DNA of 64,000 nucleotides from Blakeslea trispora (lineage: Eukaryota > Mucoromycota > Mucoromycetes > Mucorales > Choanephoraceae). A program made the translations under genes and the position numbers. Below the pieces are notes generated by a model that searched no databases, was not told where the DNA came from, and was given only the letters and a program-made list of their open reading frames with translations. Shown here piece by piece: positions 23,700-34,744 of the stretch (position 1 is the stretch's first letter; every line of letters begins with the position of its first letter). Location of the stretch: positions 620,001 to 684,000 of the forward strand of contig JAIWNE010000002.1 in the NCBI GenBank assembly GCA_025331445.1. The letters run 5' to 3'.

Positions 23700-23988
23700 T
23701 TAGACATAGCTGTAAACTAGAGACAAGTAATGCTTGGAATTATTGCTTTAATAGAAAGAGCAAACAAAAAGCATCTTACGCTGTAGATGTTGTACAAGAT
23801 GTAGTCTAACGGTCTATCTTCACATGTGTAGGCTGAAAGAGGAACAAAAGCAAACAAGAGGTGAGTCTTTGACATCTTTTTATTTGGCAAATAGAGAGGG
23901 AAGCTCATGAGGACAAGACTTTTTGCTTGGTTGTTACTTTGGTCAGAGTAGCAAATTAGACACAAAGAGAGAGAGAGTCAAGCAAAAA
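23700..23988 (-). repeat. diverged inner extension of the right inverted-repeat arm
   Basis: Diverged reverse-complement partner of about 16295-16580. It encodes a broken frame containing SKTHLLFAFVPLSAYTCEDR on the minus strand. Confidence 0.7.
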
Positions 23989-24544
23989 TAAAGACAGTTA
24001 TAGAGACTAGTGATGTCTGTAAGTATTATTGTGGAACAAGATAGAAAATAGACTTTTTATTTAGGTGAAGAGAAAAAGTGTTAAACACAATAAAAAACTC
24101 TTCTTAAAGCAATCTGAGAAGGTATATGGTGGTTCAGATGCGGTAAATACTGTCAAGATACAGTTGGATAGGCACATTTGGATAGGCACATTTGGATAGG
24201 CACAGTTGGAAGCAGAGATGGAAGCAGAAATAGAGACAGAAATAGAGACAGAAGCAGGGACCCAGCAAGGCATCAGTAAAGGCATCAGTAAAGGCATCAG
24301 CAAAGGCAAGTCTTGAGTTGTTTAGTAATAGAGTCACCTCCAACAACAAAGCAAGACAAGAAAAAGTAAGAACGCAGAGGGTAAGCCTTCCTTGACTTAC
24401 TTTTTTGAATAAGCCAAAGAAGACTCAGTTCTGTTCGCACTATCCCAAATCCTTAGCAACCCCATACCAGTCAACTAACGAGGAATAGTACAAGTATGTC
24501 TGTACCCGCTTCCTCTGCCCAGATCCCTACAGGACACGCTCATA
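23989..24544 (-). repeat. 556-bp inverted repeat, right arm
   Basis: Reverse complement of 15739-16294 with no difference seen on direct reading. The outer boundary (24544) passes abruptly into unrelated TATATAAAAGG sequence, only about 315 bp upstream of the MYSM1-like start codon. Confidence 0.93.
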
Positions 24545-24858
24545 TATATAAAAGGAAAAAGTCTGTGGTCTTCAGAATTACATGCAACTCATACTCTGCA
24601 TTGAATGTACGTATACCATATGCTCAGTGATTTATTAGCAATGTTTTTTCTCTCTCCATGAAGACTTCTTTTTTCTTGTTTGATGTATGCATGTCAAAAA
24701 AACAAGTTTAATCCTCTCACACGTTCAAAATTAACCTTTGGTGATGTCTATTTATGTACTAGTACAACAAGTTCGGCCAGTGGAACCATAAAAAAGTATA
24801 AAAAAAAAAGCTCGTCAACTCAAGACCCAGTCCCTCCTCCTTTTTCTTCTTTTTCTTT

Positions 24859-27089
24859 ATGTCATTACCTAATTCAGGCCAGATACTTCCTCCTTTGCAT
24901 ATGTTGACTAATTTGCAGGACAATAGTGCTCTGTCTCATACGTCACTTATGCCTCTTCAACTCAATCAAGATCCTCCTCACCTTGCCAAATTACAAGATG
25001 CATCTACAGAGGCGCCATCATTGACCGGAAATCTCCAATTTGCAGGCGACCAAGTAACCGAACCCAAATCAGCAGAGGAGCATGGATCGATGCCTACTGA
25101 AACAGACATGGGTGATAAACAGATAAAAGAAGTGGTAAAAAACAGACACGAAAGAATTTGATTGATGAGTTGATAGATCTCACAACAAACGATTTTTTAG
25201 GAAATTGATTTAAACCAAATTACAGATCATGAACGCAAAAAGAATGCAGAATGGTTTATGGGGAAGCCTGCCAAAACGCCTGAGCGATACATGCGCATCC
25301 GTAACCATATCATTCAATGTTGGAAGAGCAGTCGACCTAGTTATCTTACAAAGACAGCAGGTCGCAAGAACCTAAGAGATGGTGGCGATGTCAACGCGGT
25401 GGGAAGAATTCATACTTATCTTGAAAACAACCACATCATCAATACCAACTGTAGTACACCTGTTGCTATCAAGAAGCGTGCTTATACGCGAACAAACCGT
25501 CTTTCTGAAGATGGGTAATGTATAAATTTAGATAGGGCGTTTTTTTTTTCTTACATCTTTCTAATCGAACAATTCGTTTTGTTTTTATAGTTCACCAAAT
25601 CATAAAAAACCCAAGAAAACGCCTGGGTATTATTGGTACGTGATACAACTTTCCTTTTTGTTGCTCTTTCTCTTGCTTTCTTCCTACCCAATTTTTGTGT
25701 GAGAGCGAAAGTTGTAAACTTAGATTTTTTAAACATAGGGCTGATGTAGATTGCGATGGAGAAGACAATCTAACAAAAGTAGCTAGAAATAACATTATCC
25801 GAGGAGGTAAGAAAAAAGAACTTTTGCTATGATATAAAGTGGGATAGCTATAAATCATTTGTTTAGATGGAACTTCAAGACCTAAGCGTACAATTAAAAA
25901 ACCTGAAACATTTTACGATGAAAGCATGAACGACTCCGGATTTATTGATGACGCCTTCCGTTTGATCCCTGTAAGCTTTTATCCCAAAGCGTCACACGCA
26001 CCATTTTCAGTAACTATCACAAGTAATTCTTTGGTAAAGTTTTTTTTTGTTTTTATTTTGAAAAGTAATGCAGAAAGAAAATTGATCTTTACTATTCATA
26101 TAGCTTGTGATGGAATTCCATTCACATCTTGCTAGTGCTGAAATTATTGGACTTTTGGGCGGAAGGTTTATTCAAAATGAAACATCAGGCGAAAAGGAGC
26201 TGGAGGTTGTCTATGTCTTTCCTTGTCGTAGTACAAGCACAGGTACACAGGTAAAAAAAAAGTTTGTTTTTTAAAGTTGTGTTTGTTTTGACCAATAAAA
26301 TTTTCCTTATCGCTATAGTGTGAAATGGACCCTGATTCGGAAATGGAAGCTAGAGAAGTATTTGAAAAGAGAGGCTTGAAGGTAGTAGGATGGTATCATT
26401 CACACCCAACATTTGATCCTGAGCCAAGTATCCGAGATATTCAAAACCAACTCTCTTATCAGGTAAAAGAAAAAGAAATGTAAAGAATTGAACTTTCTAA
26501 AAATTCCAATAGTGTCTCTTTCGGGATGAGACAAGTGGCGTAGAACCTTTCATTGGTACTATTATCACCCCTTATAATGCTGGCTTGTCTGAGAAATCAC
26601 AATTCCAGTTCTTTCATGTTGGAAAGAGATGGAGTCCTGATAAAGCGTATCGTAAGTTTTTCTCTTTAACAATATCTTTATTATTTCATTTAAAACAAAA
26701 CAAAAATAGGTTTACCATTCGCTTGTTCTAAGAAGATTGTACAAAGCAATCAAGTCTCAAATGATATAATGGATACCTTTAAAGATTTGCTTTGCCAATA
26801 TCGAACTTATGACAAGTAAGACTCTCTCTTCACTCGTAATTTTTCTCCTGAACTTAACAACTTTCTTAGAAGAATTGATTTAAACTCGAACTATGGCACA
26901 ATGACACGCTTGGAGAAACTGTTAAGATCCCTCAAGAGTCATATCTTCATGTCGGCTGAAGACAATGCCAACTTTCTGATTGAAGTAAACAAGCTCATTC
27001 AAACTTTATACCTTAACGAACAGCAGACTGTTCTACCTCAAGAAGAGAAAAAGGAAGACGAGAAAGTGGTTCATTCATTGTCTATCTAA
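24859..27089 (+). CDS. MYSM1-like histone H2A deubiquitinase (SWIRM + MPN/JAMM metalloprotease)
   Basis: Ten exons: 24859-25134, 25201-25514, 25591-25635, 25739-25806, 25867-26033, 26104-26250, 26319-26462, 26513-26651, 26710-26815, 26870-27089, giving 541 aa with all junctions in phase. A SWIRM domain lies at about residues 105-190 ([20 protein letters not shown], then [17 protein letters not shown]). The MPN+ domain follows: [20 protein letters not shown] and the JAMM zinc motif in [17 protein letters not shown] (H-x-H-P-x7-S-x2-D), so catalysis is probably intact. SWIRM plus JAMM is the architecture of MYSM1 (2A-DUB), which removes ubiquitin from histone H2A in animals. No SANT/Myb domain is seen before SWIRM, unlike animal MYSM1. 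The start is the ATG at the end of a C/T-rich leader. Its stop is 11 bp from the stop of the convergent transporter. Confidence 0.87.
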
Positions 27090-27100
27090 ATTTTTCTTTT

Positions 27101-28367
27101 CTAAAGCTTTGACTCTTTCATTCGCAAGAAGCTGTAAACACAGCATCCCATTAAACCAATCATGATGCCCATCACATTCTATACAAAAAAAGAATCAATT
27201 ATGTATTCCAACAATAATAATAAAAAAATATAAATAAATGCTTACCGAAAGACTAAGACGATTACCAAACAAAATAGCTATCAATACAGTTTGAACGAGT
27301 GTCTATGATAGGAAATCAATAAATGCAAACTCAATGTTTTTTCTTTCTTTACCTTGGATGTCATCACCACAGTCAGAGTTAATGGTGAACTATAAGTCAA
27401 CAAGACCATCATGATTGCATTCAAGCCTAGTCCAGCCATTGATGTAATCAACATCTGTAACCAAAAACCAAATTCATCCCAAAACCAAACCGTCGTGAAA
27501 ATCTCGGTCAGTTCTCCAGATAAAAGTACAAAAGGTATCAGCAAAACAACAGACAATAGAGTGTTGTATTGAATCACCATCCTAAGGCATGCATTTAGAG
27601 AAACCCTTCAAGTCGTGATATCTCCTCCCTTTTTTCTTACCAAATATTATGTCGTAAAGCAAGTAGAGTCTTTTTCAAGTAAATGCCATACAAGGCTACC
27701 ATAGCAGGCCAAGCAAGGCTATAGAAAATGCCTACCAAAGAGAAATTGATGTATCCCATCGATATGACACAGGTACCAAAGACAATCAAGACACAAGCTG
27801 ATTTGACGTTTCTCGAATAATCCGTATTTAGCATTAAATAAGAGAACAGCATGGAAAAGCCAATGGAAAGTGATTGAGTGAAATGATGGTTGTTTGCTTC
27901 TACATGCTGAAGATATAGTGAGTGAAACAAGACAATACAGACATAGATAATTGCAAGAGGCATGGTTCGACGAGCTATCGATCGGTCCCATTGAAATGTG
28001 AATTGTAGAGCAGGATTTTGTCTAAGTGAAGAGAAGAGGGTGATTTAGCTCAAGATATTGCACATAAGAAAAGGGGGCATGGTTTAGCATTCCATTTTCC
28101 TACATATTACATTGGCTGCCATTGGCTCCAGAGCATCAAGACCGAAAGTGAGATAGACAGTTGAAACAAGACAGTGAAAAGAGGATAAGGAAACTTGTAC
28201 TCGGAATAAGTAAATAAGAGTTTGTTGATCAGTGTGGTTGCTATGGCAATGATCATATAGGCTGTTGTGACCGTTGTCAGGGTAGTGCTAGAAGTCATAA
28301 AATTGACCGTGCCTGGCTTTCTACTGGAGCTTGCCGGTAAAGGCAAGTCTTCTAGCCTGTTTGTCAT
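27101..28367 (-). CDS. nucleotide-sugar transporter, GDP-fucose transporter (SLC35C1)-like
   Basis: Multi-exon minus-strand gene of the drug/metabolite (TPT/NST) superfamily, roughly 340 aa with about ten hydrophobic segments. It starts MTNRLEDLPLPASSSRKPGT; TM1 is AYMIIAIATTLINKLLFTYS. Later parts read FHSLYLQHVEANNHHFTQSL, GTCVISMGYINFSLVGIFYS, then VIQYNTLLSVVLLIPFVLLS-GELTEI and LTVVMTSKTLVQTVL. The YNxLL...LSGEL and S-PLTL-V-TSK patterns resemble SLC35C1 and relatives, which carry GDP-fucose into the Golgi. Substrate assignment is family-level inference; another nucleotide sugar is possible. It ends NVMGIMIGLMGCCVYSFLRM-KESKL at 27101. It shares a 184-bp divergent promoter with TFIIIA. 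Confidence 0.75.
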
Positions 28368-28551
28368 GATGTCGAAAAGAGCAAAGAGAAAGAGAGAGGA
28401 AAAAAGAAACTCAGAAAAGGAAATCCTAACACTCTGGTTTATACTTTTGATTTTTGTGATCGAAAAACAAAAGCTTGTCCAATCGGATTCGAATGTCTGA
28501 CATTGATTTAACTTTTTTCTTTGTAATTTTTTTCTTTCTCTTTTTTCGAGA
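28368..28551. promoter_or_regulatory. bidirectional promoter, transporter/TFIIIA
   Basis: 184 bp between divergent start codons, with a CCAAT box at 28479-28483 and poly-T tracts on the TFIIIA side. Confidence 0.5.
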
Positions 28552-29861
28552 ATGACAGAAGAATCAAACAAGAGAAGAAAGAAGAGTTACGATTGCCAAT
28601 ATTGCGATAAATCATACCGAAAACCAAGCAAACTTGCTGAGCACGAGCGATCACACACAGGCGAAGTAAGCAATCGGCTTATATAATTAAAGAGCTCTTT
28701 GTCTTAACCTTTGATTAGAGGCCTTATGTCTGTACTTTTCCAGGCTGTGAAAAAGCTTATTTCCGATCAACTCACCTAAAAGTTCATGAAAAGAGCCATT
28801 TGAACATCAAGGACTTTTGTTGCTCATTTGAAGGTTGCGATGCTGCCTTTTCAACTCGACAGCATTTACAGCGTCATGAAAAGATCCATACATCGCCACT
28901 GATCAAAGTAAACTAGACCAGAGGAAAAAAAACGAATTTAAGCTAAACAACAATTATTTAGTGTAACTTTCCTGGCTGTTCAGCAGAGTTTTCAAAGCGT
29001 TTCCAATTACGATGGCATAGAGCAAGTCATGAAAAAGGCACGCATATCTGTCATGTCTGCTCAAGTGCCTTTGACTCTTTACCTCAGTTGGAGAAGCATA
29101 AAGACCGAGTTCATGAGAGTAAGGAAATCGAGATTATTTTATGAACAGTGGCTTATTTTATTTTGACAGATCCTATCATTTATAACTGTAGTAGTTGTCA
29201 AGATACATTTAAGAAATGGTCTGAATTAAGAAAGCATGTACGCCAAAATCACCCTTTCACTTGCTCGATATGTGAAAAGACCTATGCTAGATCCAGCAAT
29301 TTGAAGCAGCATTTTAAGGAAAAGCATACTGAACATGAAAAAGTCAGTTGTGAATGGCCTGGCTGTACTTCAGTACTGCAGAATGTAAGCGTACTGTCTT
29401 CTCTGGTACTTTTCATTTTCTTACAAATGTTCATTAGAAACGAAGTTACAAGATGCATATTGCGCTTGTACATGAACAAGATACCCGCTACAAATGCGAC
29501 ATCTGTAGCAAAGGATTTCCTTATCGATCCATGTTGGAGCGACACAAGGGATTTCATACAACAGTAAGTTCAAACAATCACTTTATCTAGATCACATGAC
29601 TTATGGCTTCTCTCTTAGAAATCAAACTCTTCACCTCCTCAAAAGAAAAAGACCAAGAAATCAATAGCAGAACTATTGACAGGGCATGACCACTATGCAC
29701 AACCTAAAGCACTACCGTGTCCCTTTGCTAACTGTCCCTTTGAATTTACCAATACCTATCTCTTAAAGCGACATTTAGAAAGCGAAAGTCATGCTGAAGA
29801 TGTAGCATCATTCGCAATGCAGCATCAGTTGGATCATGCACCTACTAAATCTGTTGTTTAA
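28552..29861 (+). CDS. transcription factor IIIA, ten C2H2 zinc fingers
   Basis: Six exons: 28552-28665, 28719-28907, 28962-29118, 29170-29384, 29438-29563, 29619-29861, joined in phase. There are ten C2H2 fingers: CQYC, CTFPGC, CSFEGC, CNFPGC, CHVC, CSSC, CSIC, CEWPGC, CDIC, then, after a basic linker (SPPQKKKTKKSIAELL), a last CPFANC finger. Finger 1 with HERSHTGERPYVC and the CxxxxC spacing of several fingers are characteristic of TFIIIA, which binds the 5S rRNA gene control region and 5S RNA. A final finger separated by a linker is known from fungal TFIIIA. Its stop codon is 5 bp from that of the convergent dynein light chain gene. Confidence 0.87.
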
Positions 29862-29866
29862 AAAGT

Positions 29867-30356
29867 TTATTGCTGATGTTGTTGCATCACTTCAATAGGA
29901 TTCTGAACAACCACTAGTAGATAATCTTGGTCTGTTCTGATGTTAGATCTTTTTCTATGTATAAATTATATCTTTCCTTCTTTTTTTTTTTTTACCTGGT
30001 GCCACCATGATTTCATGTTTCTTGGTTCGAATCCGTAAAAACGTTAAATCATTCTAGCATGATGTGTTAAAGCCATGACTTTCAGGAAAAAGCCAAACAA
30101 AGAACTGACCTGGTCATCTAATGTAGTCACCATAGTACGCGCTTGTTGAATAAGGCCAGAGACAAGTTGACCGTATTTCTTGCTTAGTTCCTTGTCAAGT
30201 GTGGATCGAATAGTCTGTCCTTCATTATTGATAATCACAACAGCTTTTATGCCCTTCTTTCCAGAGATGCGCTTCAGGGTTTCATCTACATCCACTGTCT
30301 AATCATATGTTTACTGACTCTGACTTTGGGACACACTTTTCTCTTTAGTTTACCAT
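29867..30356 (-). CDS. dynein light chain roadblock (DYNLRB/Robl) homologue
   Basis: Four exons: 30354-30356 (ATG only), 30110-30298, 29996-30053, 29867-29931, giving 104 aa, the usual family size. The sequence reads [71 protein letters not shown] and QDYLLVVVQNPIEV, the classic roadblock/LC7 fold. It is a cargo-side light chain of cytoplasmic dynein. The first coding exon supplies exactly the start codon: no ATG precedes the domain in exon 2, and splicing from ATG|GTAAAC to ATTAG|ACAGTG gives an in-frame start. 140 bp separates its ATG from the divergent GEN1/Yen1-type gene. Confidence 0.9.
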
Positions 30357-30496
30357 GTTTATTTTTAATAAGAGTGCGAAAAAAAGAAAAAGAAAGGCAG
30401 CAAGATGCATTTTGATAGTCAGACCTGCTTATTGCCTTTTTTGGAATACAGCAACCCACTTGGCCCCTTACTTGTTTTCTTTCTCTTATTCACTTG

Positions 30497-32031
30497 ATGG
30501 GCATTGCAGAGTTATGGAAAATTATAGGCCCAGCTGAAAGGACCTATTCATTAGAACAGTTAGCTAGTCACTCTTTTAAGAATCACAAAAGAGGTCTTCG
30601 AATAGCTATTGATGTTGCACTGTGGTGCTTTCAAGCCCAAGCAAGCACTGTAGGCGAGTAAAGTACATACAATTGCGTGTCCCTTTTTATTTTACCCTAT
30701 CACTCATCCTTCTAAATAAAAAAAGCTCAAGTGAAATAAGGTCATTGTTCTTTCGTTTTGCTCGTCTATATGGATTAGGTATTCGTCCTGTCTTTGTGTT
30801 TGATGGGTCTAATCGACCCGAGTACAAACGCAATCGTATGATCAATACCATCCCTATTGAAACTGAGTTTAGACGACAACTCATTCAGCTGATTCAGTTC
30901 TTTCAGTTCAGTCAATGGCATGCCTACGGTGAAGCAGAAGCAGAATGTGCCATGTTGCAACGTTTGGGTTTTGTGGATTTAGTGCTCACAGGTGACAGTG
31001 ATGCCTTTCTGTTTGGAGCTCAGTGTCTGATGCGACGATGGCCTGCTAAGCCTTATGAGCCTGTTGCCTGCTTTGACCAGACTTGGATCACGGACAAGAC
31101 AGGTTTAGACCGATCGGATCTAATTCTAATAGCCTTGCTGCGAGGATCTGATTATGATACCAAGGGTACTCGAGGCATTGGCACCTTGGTTGCTGCTCAA
31201 CTGGCACGCTGTCATTTTCACCGCCAACTGATGGACGACATTCAACTGACTGGGAGAGACGTGCCGCTAGATCAAGAACGTGTACAGCACATGTATGATG
31301 ATCTGACCTACGAGCTACAGCATAACAACACTCACAATCTCAGCCGAAAACATAAGGGTGTCGTACTCGACCCTAATTTTCCAGATTTCTCCATTGTCAT
31401 GGATTTCATTCACCCTCTCACGAATATCAGTCGTCAGGCATCGATTCCAAAGGCAACACGGTTGGCCAACAATTTGAATCAGCAACAGGAGCCTCAATGG
31501 AGTGATCTAGCCAAATTTTGCCAACATGCATTTCATTGGCCAGCAAACTACACCCTCAAACGATTCTCTTCTGTTTTGTTTCCAGCTTATATGCGTCAAA
31601 AACTGCGTCGACTCGCTGCCGCACAACCTTCTATTCAGCGTCCTGTTCGGTTGGATGATTACTATCGGGATAGAGCGCATCAGTACAAGAACAGTATTGT
31701 TGTTCAAGTCACAGCTCAAAAGTATCTACAGGAGGAACAGGAGCATGTCTGTCGAGTAGAATGGGATGTTGCCTGCTGGAATGAGTTTGTGGATCTGCTA
31801 AAGAAAGACTTGGACTACAATGCCTATCTGGAAAATCTGATAGCAGAAGATGAAGTTGAAGTGGGCCAATTGTTCGATCAGGTCAAGCGTCAGTGGGTCT
31901 CTTTGAATCTCATTCGATCTCTATACCCCCATCTGCTAAGTGCTTATGACAACAAGAAGGGCAAGAAAGATCCCATCTCCGCATCTACTGTCTTTATTGT
32001 GCCAAAACGCAGACAACCTTATTATCTGTAG
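30497..32031 (+). CDS. XPG-family structure-specific nuclease, GEN1/Yen1-type Holliday junction resolvase
   Basis: Two exons (30497-30657 and 30726-32031), 488 aa. The N-terminus MGIAELWKIIGPAERTY is of the type used by XPG/FEN family members, whose N-terminal methionine-glycine lies in the active site. XPG-N: LRIAIDVALWCFQAQA and RPVFVFDGSNRPEYK. XPG-I: HAYGEAEAECAMLQRLGF and DLVLTGDSDAFLFGAQ. Together these keep the acidic metal-binding residues (D, D, E/E and D/D). LLRGSDYDTKGTRGIGTLVA is the helix-hairpin part. Absence of a long insert between XPG-N and XPG-I argues for GEN1/Yen1 rather than XPG/Rad2. Role: cleaving four-way DNA junctions, inferred. Stop is 9 bp from the convergent PHD gene. 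Confidence 0.85.
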
Positions 32032-32040
32032 ATTTGTTAT

Positions 32041-33450
32041 TTATTGATACAATATACCAAACTTTCTTTGAAACTTGAGTATTTTCTGATCCATGCGTTC
32101 TAAAATATCAATTGAACTTTCTTGCCCTTTGATCTGGGTTGCCATAAAAGGAAGTGGTGTCAATGGACTATCTTCACTCATAATACTAGTACTGCTACTA
32201 ATACTGCTACTAATACTGCTATTGGAACCATCATGAAGTAGGTTGGTCACACTTGTTGCTATATCAACCTCCTCCTCTTCTTCCTCTTGGGTGGTAGCAG
32301 GGGGTATAGTGTCACATTCATCCAAAAGAGGTATAGTGGAAGCAGTACTCAGAGATGAATGAGAAGAAGAGATAGAGAGTGACCTTGGTCGATGTAGATA
32401 CTGTATTTCCTTTTTTTGCTGTTTCAACAAGGGCTCTTCTGATTTTAGCTTGGTAATACAATCCAGAATCTGTTTGGCTCGCCTATGCATATCTGAAAAG
32501 GACATCTTTGAGCTTGGGTATCTGACTTTGGCAGGCGGTGAACTTTCTCTGACTGGTCTACCATCTGAATAATTCCAATAAGGTGAATCGTCGGAATGAC
32601 ATGGCTTTGACGGGGATTTTTTTCGGAGCGGAGATTCATCTATTGGCTCGGCTGGCTTTGTACGTCGTGTCCTTGATGGTTCATCTTGGATGAGAGGGGG
32701 TGTAGACGAAGGCGAATGAATAGAAGGGGTATGTTGATTGGAAATAAGTGGGGATAAGGATGAAGTAGGCTTAGGTGAGCGAATGGTATCAGTGTGAATG
32801 GCTGTTGTTGTGATGGCTACTGCTGCTGTTGCTGCTGATAGTGTTGCTGTAGTCGTTGTTGTTGTTGTTGTTGTTGCAGTATGAGTCGTTGTGACTGTGG
32901 CAGTGGATATGATTGTGGCATGAGCAATAGATGGAGTCTTTTTGCGTCTTTTGTTGGCTCTTCCAGCCGATTCGGAGTTGTTCGGAGATGAATCCTGATT
33001 CACAAGACCAGCATTATATAGTCGCTTAGACCTGATAACAAATTAGATGGAATAAAGAAAGTTGCGACACTCTTGTTTACCTTCCATTCGACTTCTTTAT
33101 CACCTGATGATTTTCAGGTCTACACTGATCGCAATAGTAATGATCTGGCAACTTGTCTTGAATGAGGCCAATGCATTCACAGTGCTGCCATACCTCACAC
33201 TTATCGCATTGTACCATTAATCCCACATTGTCTGAATGAACATGGGAAGCAGATAAGCAACATATAGGCAACTGAAGCTTTATTTCTCTCTTCTTTTTTA
33301 AGACTTACGTGCTTCTCCACATATACATCGAGTCACTGAGCCGGCATCTGAACTCTCCTCATCAGTACTCTCGACAGCCTTTTTCTTGAGGGCTTCTTCT
33401 TCTTGTTGTTGTTGCTTACGAGTTCTACGTGTTGGTGCTGCTTTATTCAT
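32041..33450 (-). CDS. PHD-finger protein, Cti6-like
   Basis: Three exons (33309-33450, 33081-33231, 32041-33031), 427 aa, in phase. The N-terminus is basic and Gln-rich, then a single PHD finger: RCICGEA, joined across an intron to [20 protein letters not shown], and [12 protein letters not shown], i.e. Cys4-His-Cys3. The rest is Ser/Thr/Pro-rich and probably disordered, with a long Thr/Ala low-complexity tract ([20 protein letters not shown]) coded by GTT/GTC-type repeats at about 32830-32890. Fungal proteins with a lone N-terminal PHD of this kind (Cti6) belong to the Rpd3L/Sin3 histone deacetylase complex. That link is inference from the finger and layout only. Confidence 0.75.
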
Positions 33451-34744
33451 CAATGTCTTTTTTTTTGCATTTTTTTGTAGCTTCTGTTGTATGGTACTTA
33501 CTCATTAAATAATCAAGCAAGGGATTGAGAAGGGGTATCTTTGAGTCAATAAATTCAAGCTAAAATATATAACAAAAGGATTTCAATACATATAAAAAAT
33601 AGAAGAGAGGAGAAAAAGATAAGCAAGCTTTTTTTTTTTGTGTGTTTTGTTTTTTTTGAAAAAAGAAAGAAAGAAAGAGGGAATATAGAGTCGACGAAAA
33701 AAAAAGGTTGACCTAATGAAAAAAAAAATTAATTGGTCAGCTTGAAATGAAAATAGGCGCACCGATTCTGAAAATAGGCCACTGTTTTGAAAGTGAAATG
33801 TAATATACAGACTAATCATATTCTCTCTTCTTAAATCTTTAACATGAATAAAGAATACAATTTTGACAGTACCTGTAACGATACAGTCCTATATGAACTA
33901 AGAAGAGACTACAGCACAAAAAGAAGCCAAGAGGAAGACCAAACCCCATTCTAGAGAATCACCCTTTGATGTAGCAAAAGAAGGAAAGAAAACCGTACAC
34001 CACCAAGAACGAAACAAAGGTAGTTGGCCCAATCTATTTATTTGCAAGAATTTGAGAATATGTCTATCGATGAAATGAATGGAAAGGTAGGACTCTTCAA
34101 ACCAACAGTTGTTCGTAAAGTCAAGCAGTGGAACAAAATGACAAGCGAAATAATTGAAAGGAGATTATCTTTTTTTTTTTTTGGGAATGCGTAAAATTGG
34201 TACCTGAAAATCATCTGTCTTGCTTTAATTTAGTTGAGCCATTTCTGTTCCGTTTTGTTTTTCTTTCTTTGTTTTCTTGTAACATCCTTAACTGCTTATA
34301 AATAGTTGATAAAGAGAGATACACTCTTACGCAGGAAGTGGAGCTGTAAATCGTTTAAACTTGATTGTGAGTTGTTCAAGTCCATTTGCCTACCTCAATT
34401 TGACAGCTTTTAATCCCCCCAAAAAAGAAAAAGTCAAAGTAATTTTGTTGCCCTGAAAATAAGAATACATGATACAAGTGTGATGAACTGACTTACTCTT
34501 TTGTTTTAATATAAAAAGAAAACCTAACAGCTTAACTCTGACCCATGAGAGAGAAAGAGAATCATAACAAACACACTCGTTCAGATGTGGTCATTTAGCC
34601 AAGAGCCCTTTATTTACTAATGAAATATTTTATCTTTTGTTATGTATCTATGACAAATCATAAAAATAAAGCATCAAATAGTTAAGCAAATATGAACTCT
34701 TTTTTTTTTCATCTTTGGCTAGCAAAAGAGATGCAAAGACCTAT
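33451..34744. other. intergenic, no gene seen
   Basis: AT-rich spacer between the PHD gene start and the tricalbin 3' end. Poly-T runs at about 33631 and 34171. A 78-codon minus-strand frame at 33583-33819 is F/S/K-rich low complexity and rejected. Confidence 0.6.

Noticed and set aside
30018..30034. GGTTCGAATCC, a perfect Pol III B-box / tRNA T-loop-like string
   Set aside because: It lies in a coding exon of the dynein roadblock gene (codes RIRTKKH on the minus strand). No A box, cloverleaf or Pol III terminator is arranged around it.
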